DNA of 64,000 nt from Pseudomonadota bacterium (lineage in GTDB: Bacteria > Myxococcota_A > UBA9160 > SZUA-336): positions 62,001 through 126,000 of the forward strand of contig QJZC01000020.1 in assembly GCA_003247575.1 (NCBI GenBank). Reading direction: 5' to 3'. Of the stretch, positions 44,979-53,494 are shown piece by piece. The number at the start of each line of letters is the position of its first letter. Positions within the stretch are counted from its first letter, which is position 1. A program made the translations under genes and the position numbers. Below the pieces are notes generated by a model. That model saw only the letters and a list, made by a program, of their open reading frames with translations, did no database searches and had not been told where the DNA came from.

Positions 44979-45440
44979 ATGCGCTGGATCATGCTCGATC
45001 GAATCTTGACGATGGAGGCATCTGGATCCGCCACGGGCCTCAAGGCGGTCACGGCTTCCGAGGACTATTTCGAACACCACTTCGAGACGTTTCCTGTCGT
45101 GCCCGGGGTTCTCGTTCTCGAGATGATGGGAAACCTTGCGGGACGGCTCGGGATCTACAGTTGGCTCAAGAAGTCGGGAAAGGCGATGACATCGTTGCCG
45201 CTGGGTGTGGAATCCGTTCACTACCACCGCTTCGTAAGGCCGGGGTCTGTGGTGATGGTCTCCGCGACACTCGGGGACCTCGATGAGTCGAGAGCGACGT
45301 TCCAGTGTGAGGCGCACGTCGATGGAGAAGTCGTGTCTACTTGCGTCTGTGAGCACCACTTCTTCGATCCGGCCGATCCGGGGCGCGAGCAGGCGATCAT
45401 CGAGGACCTTCGCTCGCTCTGGCCCGAGTGCGACGTGTGA
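44979..45440 (+). CDS. FabZ/FabA-like 3-hydroxyacyl-ACP dehydratase
   Basis: A 153-residue hotdog-fold protein. The active-site histidine H34 lies in YFEHHFETFPVVPGVLVLEM, with glutamate E48 in the central helix; this matches the HFPG...PGVL..E motif of FabZ-type dehydratases, with ETF in place of PG. GVESVHYHRFVRPGSVVMV near 77 is the second hotdog strand pair. It should dehydrate hydroxyacyl chains on the adjacent carrier protein. Its stop overlaps the next start (TGATG). Dedicated dehydratases of this type occur in polyene and resorcinol-type clusters as well as in lipid synthesis. Confidence 0.87.
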   Translation: MRWIMLDRILTMEASGSATGLKAVTASEDYFEHHFETFPVVPGVLVLEMMGNLAGRLGIYSWLKKSGKAMTSLPLGVESVHYHRFVRPGSVVMVSATLGDLDESRATFQCEAHVDGEVVSTCVCEHHFFDPADPGREQAIIEDLRSLWPECDV

Positions 45441-46654
45441 TGGGCCGGGGAGCGTCGATACTGGGCTGCGGGGTCGTCTCTGCATCAGGGGTAGGAATGA
45501 GCGCGACATGGGAGTCGCTTCTCGACGGCTCCGATGCTGCGCCGTCCGCAGATGGCTCCGGCGCAGATGGCTCCGGGGAAGGCCAACCTCTGGCTCTGCG
45601 CCGGCCACCTGAGATTCGCATTCGCGACTACGTTCGGCAGAGGCGCAGCGCGAAGCTGATGACCAGCGAAGCGCGCTTTGCGCTGGCGGCTGCCACCGAA
45701 GCGGTGACTGAATCCGAGATTTCGCCAGAGATTCTCGCCTGTGGTGCCGTTCACCTCGTCGTCGTGGCGCCGCTCGCTACGTACGGGATCTCGGGAAACA
45801 TGCGTGTGTTGAGCCGTCTCTCAGGTGAGGGAATCGACGAGCTTTCCACGAAGCGGCTCTTCCAGCTCGGCCTCGACGGGAACCCTCTGGAACATCTGAA
45901 GTCCAGTCCCGACCTGGCGGCGGCGCACATTGCGATCAACCTTGGCCATACCGGCACCACCCATGTGCTCGGAGGGGGCTACCAGTCTGCGGCAAAGGCG
46001 ATCGGTGATGCGCTCTGTATGATCCGGGCGGGTGGCGCCCCATACTGCCTGGTCGTGGGTGCGGACGACGGTACGACGTTCGGGGCCCTCGCACTGCAAC
46101 GGCGGCTTTCCATGAAGCATGTGCCCAGCTGGGACCACGGCGCTCTGATTCCGGGAGGCGGGGCCGGGGCCCTCCTGCTGGCTGACGAGTCGCCGGATCA
46201 CGCGAATGGTTCGCTCGCAAAGCTGCTCGGATATGCAGAGGTTCCACGCGACGAGCAGCGGCTTCAGTCCGGTCTCGAGGGGGCCATCGAAGGGGCGCTC
46301 GAGGACGCTGGCATCGGTAGCCGGCAGATCGATGTCGTGCACCTCGCTGCCTGTACCGGAGACCCCGTTGGACTCGAGCTCGCTGCACTCTCACGCCTGC
46401 TCCCAGAGGGCGCGCAACGTCCTGCGGCATTCAGCTCAGGCCCGTCGAACGGCTATCTCTTCGCGGGCAGTGCCACATTCGACGTGGCGTTGATGAGCGA
46501 GCTCTTGCGAGCGCAGGTGCTTCCACCCGAGCCCCCAGATTGGAACGGTCCCCCGTACCACGCGTCGCACAGTGGAACGAACTTCGAGTACGGCCTCGTA
46601 TGCCACACCACGCGCGGTGGAGCGACTGCTGCGACGGTCGTGGCTCGTAGCTAG
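45440..46654 (+). CDS. ketosynthase-like protein lacking the catalytic residues (chain-length-factor-like)
   Basis: A 404-residue thiolase-fold protein. ILGCGVVSASGVGMSATWESL opens like a ketosynthase, but at the position of the active cysteine the sequence is HVLGGGYQSAAKAIG (near residues 175-189) with no cysteine, the HGTGT histidine region is replaced by VVHLAACTGDPVGLEL, and the second histidine motif is absent. It is followed by an intact ketosynthase, the arrangement of a KS/CLF pair, so it probably forms a heterodimer that sets chain length. ATG 45440 is chosen; GTG 45437 and GTG 45428 are in frame. A 15-base tandem repeat near codon 37 encodes ADGSG twice. Confidence 0.82.
   Translation: MGRGASILGCGVVSASGVGMSATWESLLDGSDAAPSADGSGADGSGEGQPLALRRPPEIRIRDYVRQRRSAKLMTSEARFALAAATEAVTESEISPEILACGAVHLVVVAPLATYGISGNMRVLSRLSGEGIDELSTKRLFQLGLDGNPLEHLKSSPDLAAAHIAINLGHTGTTHVLGGGYQSAAKAIGDALCMIRAGGAPYCLVVGADDGTTFGALALQRRLSMKHVPSWDHGALIPGGGAGALLLADESPDHANGSLAKLLGYAEVPRDEQRLQSGLEGAIEGALEDAGIGSRQIDVVHLAACTGDPVGLELAALSRLLPEGAQRPAAFSSGPSNGYLFAGSATFDVALMSELLRAQVLPPEPPDWNGPPYHASHSGTNFEYGLVCHTTRGGATAATVVARS
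45548..45577 (+). repeat. 15-bp tandem repeat in the ketosynthase-like gene
   Basis: GCAGATGGCTCCGGC (45548-45562) is repeated with one change at the last base (45563-45577). It encodes ADGSG twice in a flexible loop and keeps the frame. Confidence 0.85.
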
Positions 46655-46663
46655 GAGCGTCTG

Positions 46664-47959
46664 ATGAGCCTTTCAGAGAGAGCACGAGAACGGATCGTCG
46701 TGACCGGCATCGGCGCCGTGACACCAATCGGAGCGACATGGCCGGAGTTCAGGAAGAATCTGTGGAGTGACAAGTCGGGCATTGGCGAGATCACGCGCTT
46801 CGACTGCGCGAATAGCCCAGCGACCTGGGCAGGAGAGGTCTCCGAAGCGACCGAATCCTTCCCGGAATTGAGTGATGAGACCGTAGCTGCGCTGGGGCAT
46901 GTAGACGTCGTGCGCTACAAGTTCTTCGCCGCCGCGCTCGCAGAGGCCTTGAGTAGCTCTCGAGTGAACGGAGCCTACGCGCCGAGCCGGATCGGTGCCA
47001 GCCTCGGAACCTCTTCCAACTCTTGCTCGATCCTCGATCTCCGCTGGACCTACGGATCGGTACGAAGCGCCAGCGGAGAAGAGGCGTGGCTCGAAAGGGC
47101 CGTTCGTGAAGCCGTTCGCAATCCGGTTCCTCCAGACTATCTGGTGCCCGACCTGCTGACGCAGCGAATCCTCCGCGAGCACGGTTGTGACGGTCGCACG
47201 AGGACGCACATCGAGGCCTGTGCGGCGAGTGGCATGGCACTCGCGGGCGCGATCGACCTCATTCGAGGCGGCGTCGTAGATGCATGTATTACCGGGGGAT
47301 TCGATTCGTTGGTGAACCCGCTGGGTCTCTGCGTCTTCGCAGCTCTCGGCGCGCTTTCGACGAGTGGGCAGATACGTCCGTTCGACCGTGATCGCGACGG
47401 GATGTTGGTCGGAGAAGGGGCCGCGATCTTCGTCGTCGAGTGTCGTGACGCCGCACTTCGTCGGGGCGCAGACATATTGTGTGAGCTGTCTGCAGTGGGA
47501 ACGTCGAACGACGCATTCGCGCTCACGGCTCCCCACCCGGAGGGTTTGGGGGCCGCGAGGGCGATGCGATCGGCGCTAGGGCGAGCCGGTCTCTCTCCGT
47601 CCGAGATCGACTACATCAACGCACACGGAACCGGCACCGCGCTCAACGATCCCAGCGAAACGCAGGCGATTCGGGCCGTTTTCGGGGGCCACGCGCAGAA
47701 GGTTCCGATCAGCTCGACGAAGCCGATGTACGGACATCTGATCGGTGCATCCGGAGCGATCGAGGCGATGACGGCGGTCGCGGCCCTCATGGAAGGCCGC
47801 GTTCCGAGGACACTGAATCACTCGACGGCGGATCCCGCATGCGATCTGGACTATGTAGCGGAGGGGCATCGCGAGCTTCCGTTGCGCCATGCGCTGTCGA
47901 ACTCGTTCGGGTTCGGGGGCGTCAATGCCAGTGTCGTGCTCTCGCAGCCGAGCCTGTAA
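46664..47959 (+). CDS. beta-ketoacyl-ACP synthase II-like condensing enzyme
   Basis: A 431-residue ketosynthase with an intact Cys-His-His triad: C186 in IEACAASGMALAGAIDLI, H321 in YINAHGTGTALNDPSET and H358 in KPMYGHLIGASGAIEA. The C-terminal SNSFGFGGVNASVVL is typical of FabF. It should extend the acyl chain with malonyl units on the operon's carrier protein, together with the catalytic-site-deficient partner encoded just before it. ATG 46664 follows a nine-base gap. No malonyltransferase is encoded here, so that function would come from primary metabolism. Confidence 0.92.
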   Translation: MSLSERARERIVVTGIGAVTPIGATWPEFRKNLWSDKSGIGEITRFDCANSPATWAGEVSEATESFPELSDETVAALGHVDVVRYKFFAAALAEALSSSRVNGAYAPSRIGASLGTSSNSCSILDLRWTYGSVRSASGEEAWLERAVREAVRNPVPPDYLVPDLLTQRILREHGCDGRTRTHIEACAASGMALAGAIDLIRGGVVDACITGGFDSLVNPLGLCVFAALGALSTSGQIRPFDRDRDGMLVGEGAAIFVVECRDAALRRGADILCELSAVGTSNDAFALTAPHPEGLGAARAMRSALGRAGLSPSEIDYINAHGTGTALNDPSETQAIRAVFGGHAQKVPISSTKPMYGHLIGASGAIEAMTAVAALMEGRVPRTLNHSTADPACDLDYVAEGHRELPLRHALSNSFGFGGVNASVVLSQPSL

Positions 47960-47978
47960 CCGACACTGCAAGCGGAGT

Positions 47979-47991
47979 TAGCAGGCTGCTA
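47979..47991. repeat. 13-bp palindrome between ketosynthase and enoyl reductase genes
   Basis: TAGCAG-G-CTGCTA lies in the 53-base gap before AGGAGG of the next gene. It could form a short hairpin or bind a protein; the stem is short and no T-run follows. Confidence 0.4.
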
Positions 47992-48012
47992 GGTCTCATC
48001 ATAGGAGGAAAC

Positions 48013-48756
48013 ATGTCTCAGGTGGCCTTGGTCACGGGTGGTTCTCGATCTATCGGGGCCGCTGTCGTGGACCGTTTCGCGCGGTCCGGAATGACCGTCT
48101 ACTTCAACTATCTGCAGGATCACGATGCCGCACAGGAGCGGATCGAGGCGAACTCGAACGCCAGTCGTCCGGTGATCGGCGTGCAGGCAGATCTGCGCTC
48201 TGGCGAGGACGTCGCTCGACTGATCTCGATGATCGCCGAGAAGGAGGGGCGACTGGACATCGTCGTCGCCAACGCGGCGTCGGGAGTCTTTCGAAACATG
48301 GACCGGTTCAGTGCAAAGCACTGGAACTGGACCTTCGATACGAATGCGAAGTCGTTCATGCTGCTCGTACAGGCCGCACTTCCCATGCTGAAGGCCGCGC
48401 CCGAGGCCCGGGTCATCGCGCTATCCGGGCTCGGAGCCGAACGCGCGATCCCCTCGTATGGGCTCGTCGGGGCCTCGAAGGCGGCGCTCGAGGCGCTCGT
48501 TCGGCAGCTCGCGGTCGAGCTGTCGGAGGACGACATCACGGTGAACGCCGTTGCTCCCGGACTGGTCAAGGGGGAGGGGGTCCAGGTGTTCATGGACGAC
48601 GGCAGCTTCGACCTGGCAGAGGCGCGAACGCCGGCCAGACGTCTGGTACGTCCCGATGACGTGGCTGCCGCGGTCAGCTTCCTGTGCAGCGCGGAGGCCT
48701 CGATGATTCGTGGACACACGCTCGTCGTCGACGGTGGCTACAGAGCCGTCGCCTGA
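48013..48756 (+). CDS. FabL-like enoyl-[ACP] reductase (SDR)
   Basis: A 247-residue SDR. Unlike ordinary ketoreductases it has VANAASGVFRNMDRF and HWNWTFDTNAKSFMLLVQAA, followed by GLGAERAIPSYGLVGASKAALEAL and RGHTLVVDGG, the pattern of the FabL enoyl reductases of Bacillus and some proteobacteria. VTGGSRSIGAAVVDRF is the cofactor loop. It would saturate the chain after dehydration, so the operon encodes a complete reductive cycle. ATG 48013 is preceded by a strong AGGAGG. The FabL assignment rests on remembered motifs. Confidence 0.78.
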   Translation: MSQVALVTGGSRSIGAAVVDRFARSGMTVYFNYLQDHDAAQERIEANSNASRPVIGVQADLRSGEDVARLISMIAEKEGRLDIVVANAASGVFRNMDRFSAKHWNWTFDTNAKSFMLLVQAALPMLKAAPEARVIALSGLGAERAIPSYGLVGASKAALEALVRQLAVELSEDDITVNAVAPGLVKGEGVQVFMDDGSFDLAEARTPARRLVRPDDVAAAVSFLCSAEASMIRGHTLVVDGGYRAVA

Positions 48757-48777
48757 ACCGAGAAACTGGAGGTACAC

Positions 48778-49551
48778 ATGCAGGCAGTGATTCTTTGCGG
48801 TGGTGAAGGGACTCGGATTCGGGAGGAGAGCGTACTCCGACCGAAGCCTCTGCTCGAGGTAGGTGGCTACCCTTTGCTCTGGCACATCATGAAGCTCTAT
48901 GCGCATCACGGGATCACCGATTTCGTTCTGTGTCTGGGCTACAAGGGAGACATGATTCGAGACTATTTCCTCGAATACGATCACCGGCACCGGGACATCG
49001 TGGTGGAACTCGGAGCAGACGGAGCTCAGTTCTTGAGCCGGCACGGTGAGCAAGGCTGGAAGATCACGCTCGTGGATACGGGTCGTTCCGCTCAGACCGG
49101 CGCCAGGCTTCGCCGGATCCGCCATCATCTCGACGGCGACGACTTCTGCCTAACCTACGGGGACGGCTTGGCAGATGTCGACATCACCGAGCTGGTTCGC
49201 TTCCACCGCTCGCACGAGCGCATCGGGACGACGACCGCCGTTCGTCACGAGGAACGATTCGGCGAGATGGCGATCGACTTCAATCAGGTCATCGCGTTCA
49301 GCGAAAAGCCAGAGAATCCGGACAAGAGCATCAATGGTGGATTCTTCGTCTTCCAGAAGCGCTTCGTCGACGAGTACCTGAGTGACGACGAGACATGCAT
49401 TCTCGAGCGGGATCCTCTGGAGCGTCTGGCCTGCGACGGAGAGCTGATGGCGTTCGAGCACAAAGGGTTCTGGGAGTGTGTGGATACGTTCCACGAGTGG
49501 CAGAAGCTCGAGCAGCTGTGGAGCGCAGAGGCACCCTGGCGGGTGTGGTAG
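48778..49551 (+). CDS. rfbF: glucose-1-phosphate cytidylyltransferase
   Basis: A 257-residue nucleotidyltransferase that makes CDP-glucose from CTP and glucose-1-phosphate. The signature AVILCGGEGTRIREES, RPKPLLEVGGYPLLWHIMK, LCLGYKGDMIRDYF, LTYGDGLADVDI and the NPDKSINGGFFVFQK segment are highly typical of RfbF/DdhA. It starts 21 bases after the enoyl reductase gene, with GGAGG before ATG, and is followed by CDP-glucose 4,6-dehydratase. It commits the operon to a CDP-deoxysugar. Confidence 0.95.
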   Translation: MQAVILCGGEGTRIREESVLRPKPLLEVGGYPLLWHIMKLYAHHGITDFVLCLGYKGDMIRDYFLEYDHRHRDIVVELGADGAQFLSRHGEQGWKITLVDTGRSAQTGARLRRIRHHLDGDDFCLTYGDGLADVDITELVRFHRSHERIGTTTAVRHEERFGEMAIDFNQVIAFSEKPENPDKSINGGFFVFQKRFVDEYLSDDETCILERDPLERLACDGELMAFEHKGFWECVDTFHEWQKLEQLWSAEAPWRVW

Positions 49552-49590
49552 CGGTCTCGTCGATCGACTCGAGGCCGAAGGAGGGGGTAC

Positions 49591-50766
49591 GTGCAGACTT
49601 GGTTCCTGGATAGCTACGCTGGGAAGACGGTGCTGGTCACCGGGGACACGGGCTTCAAGGGCGCGTGGTTGACGATGTGGCTCCACCGCCTGGGAGCGAG
49701 AGTCGTCGGTTACGGTCTGGCTCCGCCCACCTCGCCGTCTCTCTACGAGTCGGCGGAGGTGTGGCGCTTGTCCACGCATTACCGGGGGGACGTTCGAAGC
49801 TTCCATGATCTCGCGAAATGCTTCGCCGAGGTGCAGCCCGACCTGGCGTTCCACCTGGCTGCGCAGCCGTTGGTCCGGCGTGCGCGTCGCGAGTCGCGGG
49901 AGACGTTCGAGACCAACTTCATGGGCGTCGTCAATTTCCTAGAGGCTGCGCGTGACACGAGCTCGGTTCAGGCTGCGGTCTGCATCTCCACCGACAAGGT
50001 CTACCGAAACTCCGATTGGTCCTGGGCCTATCGCGAGAGCGATCCGCTCGGGGGACACGAGGCGTACGGCGCGAGCAAAGCCTGTGGCGAACTCGCGATC
50101 GAGGCCTACCGAGACCCGATGTTCCAACGAGTCACGGAGCCGAGAAGGCTGCTTCCAATCGCGAGCGCCCGCGCCGGGAATGTGATCGGGGGTGGCGACT
50201 GGGCAGAGGACCGGATCGTACCTGATGTCGTCCGAGCGTGTATGGCGGATCGGACGGTGTTGCTGCGCGCGCCCGGCTCCATCCGTCCCTGGCAGCACGT
50301 GCTCGAGCCACTCAGTGGATATCTGCAGCTCGGAGCGCTGCTCACTCGGAGCCCCGAGCGCGCGGTCGGGGCCTGGAACTTCGGGCCCGAGGCGTCGGAG
50401 CATCACACGGTGCTGGAGCTCGCGGAAGGGGTCCTGAAGCGCTGGCCGGGAACGGCGTCCCAGGTCGAGGTGCCGGCTGATGCGGATGCGGCCGGCGAAT
50501 CCAGAGTCTTGCGCGTGGACTCGAGCCTGGCTCAACGAAGCTTGGGGTGGCGCTCGGTCTGGGGCTTCGACGAGACGCTCGATGCGGTCTGCGACTGGTA
50601 CCGGACGAGCATCGGAAAGCCCGCCAAGCAGGTTCTCGAGATCTCTCTGGAACAGATCGATGCGTATGTCGAGCGGGCAGAAATCGTGGGCAGCGCGTGG
50701 GCGGTCGCGCCCAGCGAGAGCTGTGATCGAGTTCGAGCGAGGTCTGGCGGTGGCCACGACGTCTGA
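49591..50766 (+). CDS. rfbG: CDP-glucose 4,6-dehydratase
   Basis: A 391-residue extended SDR that converts CDP-glucose to CDP-4-keto-6-deoxyglucose. VLVTGDTGFKGAWLTMWL is the NAD motif of this subfamily, LAAQPLVRRARRESRETFETNFMG near 92, the serine-threonine in CISTDKVYRN and the active-site YGASKACGE near 160 are diagnostic, with SARAGNVIGGGDWAEDRIVPD near 200. GTG 49591 has AGGAGG upstream. No RfbH dehydrase follows, so the end product is probably a 6-deoxyhexose made by the epimerase/SDR genes of the divergent arm rather than a 3,6-dideoxyhexose. Confidence 0.94.
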   Translation: MQTWFLDSYAGKTVLVTGDTGFKGAWLTMWLHRLGARVVGYGLAPPTSPSLYESAEVWRLSTHYRGDVRSFHDLAKCFAEVQPDLAFHLAAQPLVRRARRESRETFETNFMGVVNFLEAARDTSSVQAAVCISTDKVYRNSDWSWAYRESDPLGGHEAYGASKACGELAIEAYRDPMFQRVTEPRRLLPIASARAGNVIGGGDWAEDRIVPDVVRACMADRTVLLRAPGSIRPWQHVLEPLSGYLQLGALLTRSPERAVGAWNFGPEASEHHTVLELAEGVLKRWPGTASQVEVPADADAAGESRVLRVDSSLAQRSLGWRSVWGFDETLDAVCDWYRTSIGKPAKQVLEISLEQIDAYVERAEIVGSAWAVAPSESCDRVRARSGGGHDV

Positions 50767-52423
50767 AGTGACCACAGAGGAAGAGGGCACGCACGTGCTC
50801 CGTGGTCTGAGCGTTCTGCAGCGCGTTGTCATGGGGCTCGCGTATGCGGCGGCGATTGCTTCAGCGGCGACCCTCGGCTTTACGTTCGTCGGTGGAAGCA
50901 GTCTCTGGTCGCTTCCCGTGGCACTGATCTGTACGCTGATGCTCGGCTATCTGCTGTTCGACACGTTCAGCCAGTTCGCCTATTCGTTCCTGGTCTCGAT
51001 CGGGGCCTGGAATCCCGCGCGTCGGCCGCGTCGGCGGGCACCCGAGCCGTACCCGCGACTCCCCGAGACTCCCCGCGTTGCCGTACTCTACTGCACCGCC
51101 GACGACTTCCAGGCCCGAGCCGTCGAGAGCTTGATCTCGCTCTGCTACGAGCCCAAGACGGTCTTCATCCTCGACAACGGGCGCCGCCCGGAGATCCAGC
51201 GTGAGATCGACGCGTTCGTCGGCAGCCACGACGTCACCTTGATCCGGCGTACGGAGCAGAGTGGTGGAAAGTCGGGAAACCTGAATCATGCGCTGAGCCA
51301 GATCGCTCGAGACTATGAGGTCTATGCGGTCTTCGACTCCGATTCGATCGCCCGCCCAGACTTCATCGAACACGCCCTCGTCGGGCTGCGGGATCCTCAT
51401 GTAGCCTTCGTGCAGGGGCGGCTCCGCTCTGGCTCGGCAGACGACGGCGGCTTCGCGACGTATCTGCATCCAGCCATGTATCCGCTCTATGACGGCATGA
51501 TGCCGGCGATGCATACGGTGGGAATGACCGCCTGCCATGGCCACGGAATTCTCGTTCGTACGCAGGCTTGGCGCGACATGGGAGAGTACCCATCCACTGG
51601 AGGCGAGGATCTGGCGCTCCAGCTCAGTGCACGTGCGCGCGGCTACTATGGTGCGTACGCGCACGATGCAATCTGCTATGACAAGGTGCCGAGCAGCCCA
51701 CAGCAGTACGTGAAACGCGAGGAAAAGTGGGCTCGCGGAGCCTTCTGTACGTTCCGCCTGCTCGGATTGCCGGTGCTGCGAAGTCCGTGGGTCGACTGGA
51801 GAGAGAAGATCGAACTCGTGCGTGTGGTCGGCTCGTTCGGCAGCGGATCCCTGACCCTGGCACTGAGCCTCGGACTCAGCATCTTGCTCAGCATGAACCC
51901 GCACATGCTCCCGCAGCTGCGCGAGCGCCGGGGGTTCTACCTGATCGGACTCGTCTACCTGGGCGGCTTCGCCCCGGCGCTGATCAGTCACTGGAGGCGT
52001 CCGTCGGCGCTCTTCACCACTGTGATCTGGGGCTGCTTTCTACGCTTCGGTGCGATCGTGCGAAACAGCTTGGACGTTGCCTCAGGTATCTTCTCGGGCG
52101 CTTCGCTGCACGCCACCACCGGAGACGATCAGGACAGCGGAGTGAGTGAGTCTAGGCATGCGCGTCAATCGTGGTGGGACGGCGCGAAGGCTGCCGATCC
52201 GATCACGGCGATGATCTCGGGAGTCGCCGGAGCCTTCGTCCTGCTCACCGCCGTAGAGGCACAGAGCCTCTGGATCCTTCCTTTTGGGCTCTGCATCTTC
52301 GGGCTCGAGGTGATCCTGCTCCGGATGTGGCCGGTGATCGGATGGCTCTCGGGGACGATTTCGATCAGCGCGATTCCGGCCGCAGTTGGCCTGATTTTCG
52401 CGCTCGATGTCCTTTCGAGTTGA
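50750..52423 (+). CDS. membrane glycosyltransferase family 2 (cellulose-synthase-like topology)
   Basis: About 557 residues. Two N-terminal helices (VVMGLAYAAAIASAATLGF; PVALICTLMLGYLLF) lead into a GT2 domain with the UDP-sugar site VAVLYCTADDF, the metal motif FDSDSIARPDF and the acceptor region TGGEDLALQL plus the QQYVKREEKWARGA (Q/RxxRW-like) segment. About six more helices follow. Enzymes of this build add sugars to lipid or polymer acceptors at the cytoplasmic face. GTG 50750 is chosen for GCGAGG eight bases upstream; GTG 50723 is possible. It overlaps rfbG and probably transfers the CDP-derived deoxysugar or another hexose. Confidence 0.86.
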   Translation: MATTSEVTTEEEGTHVLRGLSVLQRVVMGLAYAAAIASAATLGFTFVGGSSLWSLPVALICTLMLGYLLFDTFSQFAYSFLVSIGAWNPARRPRRRAPEPYPRLPETPRVAVLYCTADDFQARAVESLISLCYEPKTVFILDNGRRPEIQREIDAFVGSHDVTLIRRTEQSGGKSGNLNHALSQIARDYEVYAVFDSDSIARPDFIEHALVGLRDPHVAFVQGRLRSGSADDGGFATYLHPAMYPLYDGMMPAMHTVGMTACHGHGILVRTQAWRDMGEYPSTGGEDLALQLSARARGYYGAYAHDAICYDKVPSSPQQYVKREEKWARGAFCTFRLLGLPVLRSPWVDWREKIELVRVVGSFGSGSLTLALSLGLSILLSMNPHMLPQLRERRGFYLIGLVYLGGFAPALISHWRRPSALFTTVIWGCFLRFGAIVRNSLDVASGIFSGASLHATTGDDQDSGVSESRHARQSWWDGAKAADPITAMISGVAGAFVLLTAVEAQSLWILPFGLCIFGLEVILLRMWPVIGWLSGTISISAIPAAVGLIFALDVLSS

Positions 52424-52437
52424 TTGGAGGTACTACG

Positions 52438-52512
52438 ATGCAGGCAAATCGACGGGGCACTGGTGTGTGCCGACACGTGTGGGGGGGCGAGGGATCTCAT
52501 GCTGGGGAGTGA
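52438..52512 (+). CDS. 24-codon small ORF with strong ribosome site, before the ketoreductase gene
   Basis: ATG 52438 is preceded by TTGGAGG at an ideal distance and opens a 24-codon frame ending at 52512. The start region repeats that of rfbF almost exactly (TGGAGGTAC, then ATGCAGGCA). A run of seven G (52481-52487) lies inside. Loss of one G would join this frame to the ketoreductase frame, so this is either a leader peptide, a slippery switch or a sequencing/decay artefact. Confidence 0.4.
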   Translation: MQANRRGTGVCRHVWGGEGSHAGE

Positions 52513-52531
52513 GCTTCGAAGCGGAATTCTC

Positions 52532-53266
52532 ATGAACGATGCGGTGGCGATCGTCTCGGGGGCGTCGCGGGGGATTGGTAGGGCCACTGCCGAGCTGATG
52601 GCTGCACGTGGAGCCAAGGTCCTCGTGGGATATCTGAGCTCGAAGGCGCACGCGGCCCAGGTCGTGGAGGCCATCACGGAAGCTGGAGGCGAGGCGCACG
52701 CCGTCGAACTGGACGTGCGCGCCCCCGGCTCCGCGGAGGGGGCGATCGAACGTGCGCTGGACCTGTACGGGCGCATCGACGTCGTGGTGAACAACGCGGG
52801 AGTCATCTCGGATGGCTTGTTCGCGATGCTCGATCTGGAGGATTGGACCACGGTGCTCGATACGAATCTGCTCGGCATCATGAACCTCACCAAGGCGGCT
52901 CTGCCCGTGATGATGGCGCAGCGCAAGGGAAGCATCGTGAACGTATCCTCGGTGGCTGCCGTACGTCCGGGTCCCGGGCAGGCGAACTATGCGGCGTCCA
53001 AGGGCGCCGTCGAAGCCTTGACACGCGCTACAGCCGTCGAAGGCGCCTCTCGCGGTATCCGCTGCAACGCAGTCGCGCCCGGCATGATCGAGACCGAAAT
53101 GAGTGCGGACGTTCGTGAGGCCGCGGGCGACTCGCTTCTGGCCCACATTCCCTTGGGTCGGATCGGTTCTCCGCTGGATGCTGCAGAAGCCATAGCGTTC
53201 GCAGCGAGTGATGCGGCCGCCTACATGACCGGGCAAGTCATCCGCATCGATGGAGGCCTCTCCTAG
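52532..53266 (+). CDS. FabG-like 3-oxoacyl-ACP reductase
   Basis: A 244-residue SDR from ATG 52532: AIVSGASRGIGRATAELM, VVNNAGVISDG, the serine in VNVSSVAAVRPGPGQANYAASKGAVEAL with its YAASK, NAVAPGMIETEM and TGQVIRIDGG all match FabG. It should reduce the beta-keto group on the operon's acyl carrier protein. The frame is open further upstream, but the ribosome site there belongs to the small ORF. The local ribosome site at 52532 is weak, so translation may depend on coupling or on the G-tract described separately. Confidence 0.9.
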   Translation: MNDAVAIVSGASRGIGRATAELMAARGAKVLVGYLSSKAHAAQVVEAITEAGGEAHAVELDVRAPGSAEGAIERALDLYGRIDVVVNNAGVISDGLFAMLDLEDWTTVLDTNLLGIMNLTKAALPVMMAQRKGSIVNVSSVAAVRPGPGQANYAASKGAVEALTRATAVEGASRGIRCNAVAPGMIETEMSADVREAAGDSLLAHIPLGRIGSPLDAAEAIAFAASDAAAYMTGQVIRIDGGLS

Positions 53267-53494
53267 GTTTCCTTCTCTCCGAGGTGGCGTCAGCGCTTCG
53301 ATGGCGAGACTCCGACGGCGAGAGGCTTGGCATAGGCAGTTAGAGCACGTGCGCCGGGAATTTACCCGAGTGAACCCCTCGAGTCGCTGAGGCGTATTCT
53401 GGGCAGCAGTCTCTGATACGCCCACCTTCTAGAGCACGAGCTCGGATGCGCGAGCTCTTCGCGCGCCGTTTCGTGTCTCTCCCGGAGAGCTCTG

